From: Aureimonas sp. AU20
GTDB taxonomy: Bacteria > Pseudomonadota > Alphaproteobacteria > Rhizobiales > Rhizobiaceae
Reading direction: 5' to 3'
DNA: 64,000 nt
Assembly (NCBI RefSeq): GCF_001442755.1
Contig: NZ_CP006367.1
Coordinates: 1,612,001-1,676,000, forward strand
The notes under the pieces are model-generated. The model had not been told where the DNA came from. It saw only the letters and a list, made by a program, of their open reading frames with translations, and made no database searches. How positions within the stretch are numbered: position 1 is the stretch's first letter; every line of letters starts with the position of its first letter. Of the stretch, positions 9,661 through 17,756 are shown piece after piece. The translations under genes were made by a program, and so were the position numbers.

Positions 9661-10968
9661 GTGACCTCTATTGCCGTTATCGGCGCCGGCATCACCGGCG
9701 TGACCACTGCCTATAAGCTCCTTTCCCAGGGCCTCGACGTGACGGTCTTCGACCGCAACGCCTATTCAGCCATGGAAACCTCCTTCGCCAATGGCGGCCA
9801 GCTTTCGGCCTCCAATGCCGAGGTCTGGAACTCGCCCGCGACGTTCCTCAAGGGTATCAAGTGGATGCTGAAGAAGGACGCGCCGCTGCTCGTCCATCCC
9901 AGCCCCTCCTGGCACAAGCTCTCCTGGATGGCCGAGTTCGTGCTCGCCGCGCGCTCCTACGAGGAGAACACGATCGCGACCGTGAAGATGGCGATCGCCG
10001 CCCGCCGCCATCTCATCGAGATGGCCGAGCGCGAGGGCTTCGAGTTCGACCTCGTGAAACGCGGCATCCTGCATGTCTACGAGACCGAATCCGAGTTCAA
10101 GAACGCGCTACGCGTAAACGAGCTCTACAAGAAGGGCGGGCTCGAGCGCCGCGTCCTCGACGATGCCGGCATTCACGAGATCGAGCCGGCCCTCGCCGGC
10201 ACGTTCCATGGCGGCTTCTTCACCGAGAGCGACTTCACCGGCGACATCCACAAATACACACGCCGCCTGTCGGACGCCTGCGCGCGCAAGGGCGTCACCT
10301 TCCGCTACGAGGCCGACATCACCCAGCTTTCCACGCGCGAAGGCGGCGGCGTCGCCGTGTTCTCGCGCAAGGCGGGCACGGAAGCCGAGCCCGCTCGGCA
10401 GGATTTCGACGGCGCCGTGATCTGCGCTGGCGTCGCCTCGCGCCGCTTTGCCGCCATGCTGGGCGACCGGGTCAACGTCTATCCCGTGAAGGGCTATTCC
10501 ATCACCGTGAACCTCGAGGACGAAGCCAGCCAGGAGGGCGCGCCCTTCGTTTCGCTGCTCGACGACAAGGCCAAGATCGTCACCAGCCGCCTCGGCCGCG
10601 ACCGGCTGCGCATCGCCGGCACGGCGGAGTTCGCCGGCGAGAACCGCGACATTCGCATGGCACGCATCAAGCCGCTGGTGGACTGGTGCCGCTACCGCTT
10701 CCCCGGCGTGTCCACCGCCTCGGTCGTGCCCTGGGCGGGCCTCAGGCCCATGATGCCCGACATGCTGCCCCGCGTCGGCCGCGGCAAGGCCAAGGGCGTC
10801 TACTACAACACCGGCCACGGCCATCTCGGCTGGACGCTCTCGGCCATCACGGCCGACACGATCGCGGCGGAAGTCGCGGGCGACTACAAGGCCTCCGGCA
10901 CGCCCGTTCGCGGCGAGTTGAAGCCGGTGGACGCCGTGCGCAAGGAAGCCGAGCGGGAAGCCGCCTGA
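9661..10968 (+). CDS. DadA-like FAD-dependent D-amino acid dehydrogenase / glycine oxidase-like
   Basis: A 435-residue flavoprotein. The FAD-binding G-x-G-x-x-G is at residues 8-13 (GAGITG), followed by the DadA-type stretch TSFANGGQLS. The C-terminal block has VPWAGLRPMMPD and YYNTGHGHLGWTLS, the substrate and FAD-closing motifs of the DAO/DadA family. It should oxidatively deaminate a D-amino acid or glycine to an oxo acid and ammonium, passing electrons to the respiratory chain. The GTG start has GAAGGA about 5 nt upstream. Control by a glycine riboswitch makes glycine, sarcosine or D-alanine the plausible substrates; this is inference. It stands alone between the riboswitch and a strong terminator, without the dadX racemase. 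Confidence 0.88.
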   Translation: MTSIAVIGAGITGVTTAYKLLSQGLDVTVFDRNAYSAMETSFANGGQLSASNAEVWNSPATFLKGIKWMLKKDAPLLVHPSPSWHKLSWMAEFVLAARSYEENTIATVKMAIAARRHLIEMAEREGFEFDLVKRGILHVYETESEFKNALRVNELYKKGGLERRVLDDAGIHEIEPALAGTFHGGFFTESDFTGDIHKYTRRLSDACARKGVTFRYEADITQLSTREGGGVAVFSRKAGTEAEPARQDFDGAVICAGVASRRFAAMLGDRVNVYPVKGYSITVNLEDEASQEGAPFVSLLDDKAKIVTSRLGRDRLRIAGTAEFAGENRDIRMARIKPLVDWCRYRFPGVSTASVVPWAGLRPMMPDMLPRVGRGKAKGVYYNTGHGHLGWTLSAITADTIAAEVAGDYKASGTPVRGELKPVDAVRKEAEREAA

Positions 10969-10975
10969 TCCGACC

Positions 10976-11018
10976 CCTGCCGCAGGCGCCTTTGATCTTG
11001 GCGCCTGCGGCAGGCTTT
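10976..11018 (+). terminator. Strong hairpin terminator after the DadA-like gene
   Basis: A perfect 15-bp inverted repeat (10976-10990 and 11000-11014) with a 9-nt loop (TTTGATCTT), followed by CTTTG. It begins 7 nt after the stop codon and isolates the riboswitch-gene unit from the muramidase downstream. Confidence 0.75.
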
Positions 11019-11095
11019 GCATGATCTATCCCCGATTTGTCCCCCTCCCTTGGCGCGGCCCCATCCTGGCCGCCGTTCAACGGATGGGGATTTTC

Positions 11096-11704
11096 ATGTC
11101 GATCTCAAGCGAAGTTCTGGATGCCGCGCGGGCCGTGGAGGCGCGAAGCGGCGTCAGCGCCGCTGTGCTCGTCGCCGTTTCTCTGGTGGAGACCAACGCC
11201 CGGGCCTTCGCGCCCGTCGGCGAGCGGCGCGAGCCTCTGATCCGCTTCGAGGGGCACTATTTCGACCGGCTGCTGGACGGCGACAAGCGCCGTATCGCGC
11301 GGCTGGCGGGCCTGTCCTCGCTGCGCGCGGGCGCGATCCGCAACCCGGCCGGCCAGGAGGCACGCTGGCGTCTCCTGTCGCAGGCGGCCGCGATCGACGC
11401 CGAGGCGGCCTTCGAGGCGACGTCCTGGGGTCTGGGGCAGGTAATGGGCTCGCATTGGCGCAAGCTCGGCTTTGCCGGCGCGGGCGAGATGGCGGAGCGG
11501 GCGCGACAGTCGGCCGAGGGCCAGTTCGATATCGTCGCGCGCTTCTTGAAGACCGGCCCCTTCGTGGAGCGGTTTGAGAGCGCGGACTGGGCTGGCTTCG
11601 CGCGTCTCTACAACGGCCCGGGCTTCGCCGCCAACGGCTATGACGGCAAGATCGCCAGCGCCTGGCGGCAGGCCTCGCGCGCGCTGGCTTCGCCTGTGGC
11701 TTGA
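11096..11704 (+). CDS. N-acetylmuramidase family (DUF3380-type) protein
   Basis: About 202 residues, matching the N-acetylmuramidase domain seen in phage endolysins such as that of Salmonella phage 10. Visible blocks are LVAVSLVETNARAF with the likely catalytic Glu, PLIRFEGHYF, the SWGLGQVMGSHW motif, and the closing ARLYNGPGFAANGYDGKI. It should cleave the glycan strand of peptidoglycan. ATG 11096 is preferred because GGATGGGGA lies just upstream; an in-frame ATG exists at 11021 inside the terminator region. There is no signal peptide or membrane segment, so export would need a holin, another route or lysis. No phage structural genes are nearby, so this is a lone domesticated or moron-type gene. 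Confidence 0.8.
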   Translation: MSISSEVLDAARAVEARSGVSAAVLVAVSLVETNARAFAPVGERREPLIRFEGHYFDRLLDGDKRRIARLAGLSSLRAGAIRNPAGQEARWRLLSQAAAIDAEAAFEATSWGLGQVMGSHWRKLGFAGAGEMAERARQSAEGQFDIVARFLKTGPFVERFESADWAGFARLYNGPGFAANGYDGKIASAWRQASRALASPVA

Positions 11705-11793
11705 GCGACCGGCAGCCGAAGGGCGGCGAGACGGCGTCCTTTCTCTGGCGGAACCATGTTCCCGAATCGGCAAAAGGGCCTATCTCGGGTGGC

Positions 11794-12549
11794 ATGAACC
11801 TTCCGCCTCCGATCGACCCCGCCCGCCATGCGCTGTTCATCGACTTCGACGGAACGCTCGTGGACCTTGTGGACGACCCCTCGAAGGTCGTTCTTTCCCC
11901 CGAGGCCGTTCGGCGTCTGGGCGAAATCCAAGACGCCTGCCAGGGCGCCTTCGCCGTGGTCAGCGGCCGACGCATCGTTGATCTCGACCATTTCCTGCGG
12001 CCGCTGCGCTTTGCCGCCGCTGGTGTGCATGGGCTGGAACGGCGCGACGGGCCGGGCGAGCCGGTCGTGCCGCTTGCCGGCCCGGAGGGGCTCGATCCCT
12101 TGCGCGTGGCGCTTTCGGCCGGCGTCGTTGAAGAGCCGCGCCTGCGGCTGGAAGACAAGAAGACCGCTCTCGTCGTCCATTATCGCGGCCATCCCGAGCT
12201 TCAGGAAGCGGCGATCCGCCTCGTCTCGGCCGCCGTGGACGAGCAGCTGGGCTTTGCCGTGATGAAGGGCGACAACATCGTCGAGGTGCATCTGGCCGGC
12301 ATGGACAAGGGCAAGGCGATCGAGGCCCTGATGGCCCATGCGCCCTTCCAGGGCCGTGTGCCGATCTATCTCGGTGACGACACGACCGACGAATTCGGCT
12401 TCTATGCCGTGCGAAAGCTCGGAGGAATTTCGGTGAAGGTCGGCGAGGGGGCGACCGAAGCGGAGTATCGCCTGGCCTCGGTGGACTCGGTCCATCGCTG
12501 GCTGGGCGTCGGGAGGCCCGAGGCCTCCGAGGAATTCGAAGGGGAATGA
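11794..12549 (+). CDS. otsB: Trehalose-6-phosphate phosphatase
   Basis: A 251-residue HAD-superfamily phosphatase that converts trehalose-6-phosphate to trehalose. The HAD nucleophile motif is DFDGT with Asp17 and Asp19, motif II is VVSGR, and the late metal-binding motif is LGDDTTDEF. The start is ATG 11794; the frame is open back to 11701 but the extension is not family-like. The gene overlaps otsA by 4 nt (ATGA, 12546-12549), so phosphatase and synthase are translationally coupled. Trehalose is a compatible solute, which fits the choline-related osmoprotection genes upstream. Confidence 0.93.
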   Translation: MNLPPPIDPARHALFIDFDGTLVDLVDDPSKVVLSPEAVRRLGEIQDACQGAFAVVSGRRIVDLDHFLRPLRFAAAGVHGLERRDGPGEPVVPLAGPEGLDPLRVALSAGVVEEPRLRLEDKKTALVVHYRGHPELQEAAIRLVSAAVDEQLGFAVMKGDNIVEVHLAGMDKGKAIEALMAHAPFQGRVPIYLGDDTTDEFGFYAVRKLGGISVKVGEGATEAEYRLASVDSVHRWLGVGRPEASEEFEGE

Positions 12550-14006
12550 CATCCATGGGCGACACCAACCAGCGGCTCGTCGTCGTATCGAACCGGGTCG
12601 GTCCGCTGAGCGACGAGGGCAAGGCCGGAGGGCTCGCGGTGGGATTGGCCGACGCCCTGCGCCGGCGCGGCGGATTGTGGTTCGGCTGGAGCGGGGAAAC
12701 CTCGGAGGAGGGGACGAGCAGCGACTATCGCATCGAGACCCACGGCCACACCTCGCTGACCACGATCGACATGAGCGTGGAAGAGCTGGACGGGTTCTAC
12801 TACGGCTATGCCAACCGCTCGCTCTGGCCGCTCCTGCATTACCGGCTCGACATCGCCTCCTTCGACAGGGCCACGGCGCGCGTTTATCGCGACGTGAACC
12901 GGCGCTTCGCCGAACGGCTCTGCCCGCTGCTGACACCGGACGATCTCGTCTGGATTCACGACTATCATTTCTTCTTCATGGGCACGGAGCTTCGGCGCTG
13001 CCGCTACGACGGGCGGCTCGGCTTCTTTCTTCACATTCCTTTCTGCCCGCCCGACCTCCTTTCCGCCCTGCCGGGCAGCCAGGATCTCGTGCGCGCCATG
13101 CTCGACTATGATGTCGTCGGCTTCCAGACCGAGGGCGACCGGCGCAATTTCGTGGCCTTCTGTGTGCAGGAACTGGGCGCCGAGGATATCGACGGCGACC
13201 GCGTGCGCACGCAGGACGGCCGCATCGTGCGCGCCTCCGCCTTTCCCATCGGCATCGATGCGCATGGCTTTGCCGAGTTCGCCAAGTCCGACGAGGCGCG
13301 CGAGCACGAGGCCATGGTGCGCGAGATCTCGCGCGGCCGGCACCAGATCGTCGGCGTCGACCGGATGGACTATTCCAAGGGCTTGCCGGAGCGCTTTCGC
13401 GGCTTCGAGCAGCTGTTGGAGGACGAGCCGGAGCAGCGTGGCAACGTGCAGTTCCTTCAGGTCGCGCCGCTGTCGCGCTCCGAACTGGAAGCCTATGCCG
13501 AGCTGCGCGTCGAGCTGGAGGGGCTGGCCGGCAACATCAACGGCCGCTTCGCGACGCTCGACTGGAACCCGATCCAGATCATGGTCAACGGGTTCACGCG
13601 CCGGGCTCTGGCCGGCATCTACCGCGCCGCGCAGATCTGCATGGTAACGCCGCTGCGAGACGGCATGAATCTCGTCGCCAAGGAGTTCATCGCCGCGCAG
13701 GACCCCGAGGACCCCGGCGTCCTGATCCTGTCGCGCTTCGCCGGCGCCTGGGCCGAGATGCCGGAAGCCCTGATCGTCAATCCCTATTCCACCGACGATA
13801 TTTCTAGGGCCCTGTCGCGCGCCGTCGCCATGCCGCTGGACGAGCGGCGCAGGCGCCACGAGGCGATGCGCGAGCGCGTCTTCACCAACACCGCGCAGCA
13901 CTGGTGCGAGAGCTTCCTGGCGGTGCTGGACGACGGGCACGAGCGCGATCTCCAGCCGCGCTCCTGGTGGCATCGTTTCGGCTTCGGGGGCTCGCCAGCG
14001 CGCTGA
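12546..14006 (+). CDS. otsA: Trehalose-6-phosphate synthase (GT20)
   Basis: A 486-residue retaining glycosyltransferase making trehalose-6-phosphate from UDP-glucose and glucose-6-phosphate. Family blocks are VVSNRVGP at the N-terminus with the glycine-rich loop KAGGLAVGL, the [11 protein letters not shown] segment, [14 protein letters not shown] for the donor, and [14 protein letters not shown] near the end. Translation may start at ATG 12546, overlapping otsB, or at ATG 12555 (MGDTNQ), which removes three residues. Length is normal for bacterial OtsA. It ends 83 nt before the KDPG aldolase gene with no clear terminator. Confidence 0.95.
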   Translation: MTSMGDTNQRLVVVSNRVGPLSDEGKAGGLAVGLADALRRRGGLWFGWSGETSEEGTSSDYRIETHGHTSLTTIDMSVEELDGFYYGYANRSLWPLLHYRLDIASFDRATARVYRDVNRRFAERLCPLLTPDDLVWIHDYHFFFMGTELRRCRYDGRLGFFLHIPFCPPDLLSALPGSQDLVRAMLDYDVVGFQTEGDRRNFVAFCVQELGAEDIDGDRVRTQDGRIVRASAFPIGIDAHGFAEFAKSDEAREHEAMVREISRGRHQIVGVDRMDYSKGLPERFRGFEQLLEDEPEQRGNVQFLQVAPLSRSELEAYAELRVELEGLAGNINGRFATLDWNPIQIMVNGFTRRALAGIYRAAQICMVTPLRDGMNLVAKEFIAAQDPEDPGVLILSRFAGAWAEMPEALIVNPYSTDDISRALSRAVAMPLDERRRRHEAMRERVFTNTAQHWCESFLAVLDDGHERDLQPRSWWHRFGFGGSPAR

Positions 14007-14089
14007 CGAAACTGCCCTGTTTCGGCACGGGCGGGGATGGTCTAAGGAAGCGGGAACCCACCGCACAGCCGCCCGAAGGGACCGGAGCC

Positions 14090-14731
14090 ATGACCCAGAA
14101 GACCCATGCGTTGCTTGAAATCCTGGAAGCCCAGCCGGTCATGCCCGTGGTCGCGGTGGAAAGCGCGGCCGACGGCGTGAAGCTCGCCGAAGCCTTGGTG
14201 AAGGGCGGCCTGCCGGCGATCGAGGTGACGCTGCGCACGCCCGCCGCGCTGGACGCGATCCGCGCCATCTCGGCCGACGTGCCGGGCGCCATCTGCGGCG
14301 CGGGCACGATCCTGACGCCGCGCCAGTTCGACGAGGCGGTCGAGGCCGGCTCGCGCTTCATCGTCTCGCCCGGCACGACGCACGAGGTGCTGGACGCCGC
14401 GAAGACCTCCGAAGTGCCGCTTCTGCCGGGCGCGGCGACGCCGAGCGAGCTCATGGCGATGATCGAGGAGGGCTACGAGATCCTGAAGTTCTTCCCGGCC
14501 GAGCAGCTGGGCGGCATTCCCTACCTCAAGTCGCTCGCCCCCGTCTTCAAGGCGATCCGCTTCTGCCCGACCGGCGGCGTGTCCCCCAGCAATGTGTCGG
14601 ACTATCTGGCGCTGCCGAACGTCGTCTGCGTCGGCGGCTCCTGGATCGCGCCCAAGGACATGATCGCCGAGGGCCGTTTCGACACGATCACCCAGCTCGC
14701 CCGCGAGGCGTCGGCGCTGCGCACGCGCTGA
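14090..14731 (+). CDS. eda: 2-dehydro-3-deoxy-phosphogluconate (KDPG) aldolase
   Basis: A 213-residue class I aldolase of the KDPG/KHG family that splits KDPG into pyruvate and glyceraldehyde-3-phosphate in the Entner-Doudoroff pathway. The catalytic Glu is in IEVTLRT (Glu45) and the Schiff-base Lys in EILKFFPAE (Lys133); both numbers agree with the E. coli enzyme. The phosphate-binding end reads FCPTGGVSPSN. The start is ATG 14090 with a GGAG-type site; a long open extension upstream overlaps the end of otsA in another frame and is not used. No edd or zwf gene is adjacent. Confidence 0.93.
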   Translation: MTQKTHALLEILEAQPVMPVVAVESAADGVKLAEALVKGGLPAIEVTLRTPAALDAIRAISADVPGAICGAGTILTPRQFDEAVEAGSRFIVSPGTTHEVLDAAKTSEVPLLPGAATPSELMAMIEEGYEILKFFPAEQLGGIPYLKSLAPVFKAIRFCPTGGVSPSNVSDYLALPNVVCVGGSWIAPKDMIAEGRFDTITQLAREASALRTR

Positions 14732-14940
14732 CGCTTCAAGAGGCGGTGCCGGCGGGGAGGGGGCGTCTCTCTCCGCTTCCGGCCGGTCATTGCCGGCCCT
14801 GCCTCGACCCAGACGGACGAGACGCGAAGGCCGGCACCCTGGCTAGCTCGCCTGCGACCCTTTCGTTCGCGCGGCATTGCCGCTGGCTTTCGGCCGTCGC
14901 CGCGCCATGTTCGGCCCGGTCGTCTCCAGCCGGATCGGTC

Positions 14941-15810
14941 ATGTCGCGCTTTCTCCCCCGTCTCCTCGGTCTCGTCTCCCTTTGCGTCCTCGCCGGCTGC
15001 TCCGCCCCGGCCTTTCTCAACGCCGTCACCTCCCGGGCCGGGTTCGAGACGGTGCGCGATCTCCGCTACGCGCCGGGGGATCGCGGCACCTATGATCTCT
15101 ACGTGCCGAACGGCACGACGGCGACGACGCCGGTGGTCGTCTTCATCCATGGCGGAAGCTGGGACGGTGGCTCCAAGGCGCTTTATCCCTTCGTCGGACA
15201 GTCGCTGGCCTCGGCCGGCTTCGTCGTGGCCATTCCCAACTATCGGCTTTATCCGCAAGTCACCTTCCCCGGCTTCGTGGAGGATGGTGCGAAGGCCACG
15301 GCCGTCGTCGCCAAGCTCGCGCGCGATGGCGGCCAGGGCATCCCTGCCGGGCGGCACCCGCTCTTTCTGATGGGCCATTCCGCCGGCGCGCAGATTGCCG
15401 GCCTGCTCGCCTTCGACGAGCGCTATCTCGCCCGCGTCGGGTTGAAGGCGCACGATCTCGCCGGCTTCGTCGGCCTTGCCGGCCCCTACGATTTCCTGCC
15501 GATCCAGGAAGAGCGCTACAAGGCGATCTTCCCGCCCGCGACGCGGGCCGACAGTCAGCCGGTTCGCTTTCCCGACGGACGCGAGGCCCCCGCGCTGCTG
15601 ATCGCGGGGCTGGCCGACACCACCGTAAACCCCGAGGAGACGCGCTCCATGGCACGGGCGATCGAGGCCAAGGGCGGCCGGGTCGAAACGCAGTATTACC
15701 CCGGTCTCGACCATATCGGCGCGGTCAGCTCCCTTGCCACGGCGCTGCCGCTCGGCAACCCTGCGCTTCGCGACCGCGTGATTCTCTTCCTGAAGGCCCA
15801 TTCCCGATGA
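14941..15810 (+). CDS. Alpha/beta hydrolase lipoprotein
   Basis: A 289-residue predicted lipoprotein. The signal peptide ends in the lipobox LAGC, with Cys20 as the lipid site. The mature protein has the oxyanion motif IHGGSWDGG, the nucleophile elbow GHSAG (G-x-S-x-G), a catalytic-Asp region GLADTTVNPEE, and a late His in YPGLDHIG. This is the carboxylesterase/BD-FAE-like fold (COG0657 type). The substrate is unknown; periplasmic or outer-membrane anchoring implies an extracytoplasmic ester. ATG 14941 is chosen because it starts the signal peptide. The stop overlaps the start of the following GNAT gene (ATGA, 15807-15810), so the two are co-translated. Confidence 0.87.
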   Translation: MSRFLPRLLGLVSLCVLAGCSAPAFLNAVTSRAGFETVRDLRYAPGDRGTYDLYVPNGTTATTPVVVFIHGGSWDGGSKALYPFVGQSLASAGFVVAIPNYRLYPQVTFPGFVEDGAKATAVVAKLARDGGQGIPAGRHPLFLMGHSAGAQIAGLLAFDERYLARVGLKAHDLAGFVGLAGPYDFLPIQEERYKAIFPPATRADSQPVRFPDGREAPALLIAGLADTTVNPEETRSMARAIEAKGGRVETQYYPGLDHIGAVSSLATALPLGNPALRDRVILFLKAHSR

Positions 15811-16481
15811 CCGACGCCCCCCTCGCGACCTGGACGCCCAGACGCCTGCCGGGAGATGCGCCGTTGATCGGGCGCCATGTGCGGGTCGAGCCCTTGGTGG
15901 ACACCAGGCATTTCGCCGATCTGGAGGCGGGGTTTCGCGGTCAAGACCAGCTTTGGGACTATCTCGCCTATGGCCCGTTCGACGGAGCCGAGAGCTTCCA
16001 TCGCTTTGCCGAGGCGACCTATCTCGGCGCCGACCCGAAATTTCACGCGATTATCCCCGCCGACACGGGCAAGGCGGCCGGCGTCGCAGCGCTGATGCGC
16101 CTCGACCCTGCGAACGGCGTGGCGGAGATCGGCCATATCTGCCTCAGCCCCGGCCTGCAGAAGACCCGCGCTTCGACGGAGGCCTTCGCGCTCCTCTATG
16201 GCCGCGTCTTCGACGAGCTGGGCTATCGCCGCCTGGAATGGAAATGCAACAGCGGCAATGCCCCGTCGCGCCGCGCGGCCGAGCGCTACGGCTTCAGCTA
16301 CGAGGGCCTGTTCCGCCAGCACATGGTGGTGAAGGGCCGCAACCGTGACACGGCCTGGTTCTCGATCACCGACACGGAATGGCCCGGCGTGAAGGCCGGG
16401 TTCGAGCGCTGGCTGGCGGACGAGAATTTCAACGGCGAGGGGCACCAGATCCGCTCCCTCGAAGCGTGCCGCGAGGGCTGA
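15807..16481 (+). CDS. GNAT family N-acetyltransferase (RimJ/RimL-like)
   Basis: A 224-residue cytosolic acetyltransferase. The fold shows in the beta-strand motif VAEIGHICLSPGLQKTRASTEA, the stretch YRRLEWKCNSGNAPSRRAAERYGF and the following FSYEGLFRQHMVVKGRNRDTAWFS, which is characteristic of RimJ/RimL-like enzymes. The acetyl-CoA loop is less canonical than Q/R-x-x-G-x-G/A. The substrate is unknown and could be a protein N-terminus, an amino acid or a small amine. It is translationally coupled to the lipoprotein hydrolase upstream. Confidence 0.85.
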   Translation: MTDAPLATWTPRRLPGDAPLIGRHVRVEPLVDTRHFADLEAGFRGQDQLWDYLAYGPFDGAESFHRFAEATYLGADPKFHAIIPADTGKAAGVAALMRLDPANGVAEIGHICLSPGLQKTRASTEAFALLYGRVFDELGYRRLEWKCNSGNAPSRRAAERYGFSYEGLFRQHMVVKGRNRDTAWFSITDTEWPGVKAGFERWLADENFNGEGHQIRSLEACREG

Positions 16482-16532
16482 AACGAACGCGGCGCCCGAA
16501 GGCGCCGTCCGTCTCCTGCACTTGGGCGAAGC

Positions 16533-16976
16533 TTAGCTGCGCGCGGGGACGATCGTGATCAGCGCGTTGCTGGGATAGACGGATTCGTAGAGAACGCCAT
16601 CGCCCGGCATGAATTCCAGGACGGTCTCGCCCTGGTGGTCGGTCATGACCAGCGAGCCGTCATTCTTGGTTTCCCAATAGGCGACGCGGGCGAGATCGGG
16701 CGACTTGGCGCAGGCCGGGCCGATGGGCAGGCGGTGCGGACCGTCCGAATCCACCGGACCGTTGACCTTGCAGCTTGCGCCGTTGCGCAGGTCGATGAGG
16801 CGGAGCGCCTCGGCGTCGGCGCCCTGGGCGTCCGCGGCGATCGACGCCGTGATCTCGGGCGAGGGGGACATGGCGGCCACGAGACTGTCGGTCGAGGCAA
16901 CGGCCGGCCCCTGGAGGTAGGAAGCCAGAATCGTACCCGCGAATCCGACGACGAGAGCGACGGGGGCGAATCTCAT
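16533..16976 (-). CDS. Secreted AprI/Inh-type metalloprotease inhibitor-like protein
   Basis: A 147-residue protein with an N-terminal signal sequence (about residues 1-27) after the ATG at 16976, which has AGGAG 6 nt upstream. The mature part resembles the small Inh/AprI lipocalin-like barrel: LRLIDLRNGASCKVNG, a second Cys in GPACAKSPDL, a central Trp in VAYWETKNDGSLVMTD, and a closing hydrophobic strand. Two cysteines would form the family's disulfide. AprI proteins protect the periplasm from a co-secreted serralysin-type protease. No protease or type I secretion genes are in the window, so a housekeeping role in rhizobial relatives is equally possible. Family assignment is moderate. Confidence 0.6.
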   Translation of the reverse strand: MRFAPVALVVGFAGTILASYLQGPAVASTDSLVAAMSPSPEITASIAADAQGADAEALRLIDLRNGASCKVNGPVDSDGPHRLPIGPACAKSPDLARVAYWETKNDGSLVMTDHQGETVLEFMPGDGVLYESVYPSNALITIVPARS

Positions 16977-17198
16977 ATTCGATCTCCTGCGGCACAGGCA
17001 CCGAGCGGCGAGCCATCGGCTCGCCAAAGCGGGTGTCCTGAAAATCGAGGCGGGCGGCTGATCGCTGTCCTGACCATGCCCGCTGGAGAGCCAGTATCAC
17101 TCCATTAATCTTACCTGAAGGTTAACGAAACGCATTTGCAACACATTTTTCGCAAGTGCGAAGGTGCGATCCCGCTCTCGGCCATCGGAGATCGGCCT

Positions 17199-17744
17199 TT
17201 ACGCCTGACGGAGACGTTCGGCTTTGGCCTTCACGAGGCGAAGGGTCCGCTTGCGGATCAGCCCGCTCACAGGGCGGATCGCCAGCCAATAGGGCATCAT
17301 CTTCAGCCGCGTCGCAAGGTCGGGGCAGAACACGCGGGTGCGCGTGGTCAGCTGCATGATCTGTGGCAAGGCAGGTTCCACCGTATAGGACAGAACCAGT
17401 TTGGCAACGCCCGGCTCCGCGAAGGCGCGGAAGGCCTCGGCGCTGTCGAGCCGAACCAGGCCAAAATCCGGCCGCCAGAAGCGACCCGCCAGCCCGAACG
17501 CCAGTTCGCTTATCGTGCGCTCCAGCCGAACGAAATTGTGCAGGCCGAATGGATCGGACGGGTCGAGAAGGCCGAGGAGCCGCGCCGGCACCTCGCGAAG
17601 GCCCATGAGGCGCGCCACGAGGGGATCGTCGCTCGGCGCCAGTCGCTCCACCGCGTCCAGAATGCCGCTGGGCTCGGCCTGGATCGCGATCGAATGCGTC
17701 TCGGTGAATTGCGCGTCGGGGAGATAATGGAGCGACAGGGACAT
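17199..17744 (-). CDS. Conserved protein of unknown function (possible DUF2867/SRPBCC-like)
   Basis: A 181-residue soluble protein without signal peptide or membrane segment. Its C-terminal end has TRTRVFCPDLATRLKM, then PYWLAIRPVSGLIRKR and a basic tail. That pattern is seen in small actinobacterial and proteobacterial proteins of the DUF2867/SRPBCC type, but I cannot confirm the family. It starts 12 nt after the stop of the beta-barrel gene upstream, so the two are very probably one transcript. The region 17100-17198 beyond its stop contains only a TTAAC-type half-site and no gene. Confidence 0.7.
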   Translation of the reverse strand: MSLSLHYLPDAQFTETHSIAIQAEPSGILDAVERLAPSDDPLVARLMGLREVPARLLGLLDPSDPFGLHNFVRLERTISELAFGLAGRFWRPDFGLVRLDSAEAFRAFAEPGVAKLVLSYTVEPALPQIMQLTTRTRVFCPDLATRLKMMPYWLAIRPVSGLIRKRTLRLVKAKAERLRQA

Positions 17745-17756
17745 GGAGGGGGTGGC

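Noticed and set aside
16491..16506. GGCGCC-CGAA-GGCGCC hairpin between the GNAT and inhibitor genes
   Set aside because: Six-bp stem without T-run on either strand; too weak to call a terminator, although it lies between convergent genes.
17104..17124. Two TTAA elements near 17104 and 17120, possible CtrA site
   Set aside because: Spacing is about 13 bases, not seven, so it does not fit the full CtrA box.
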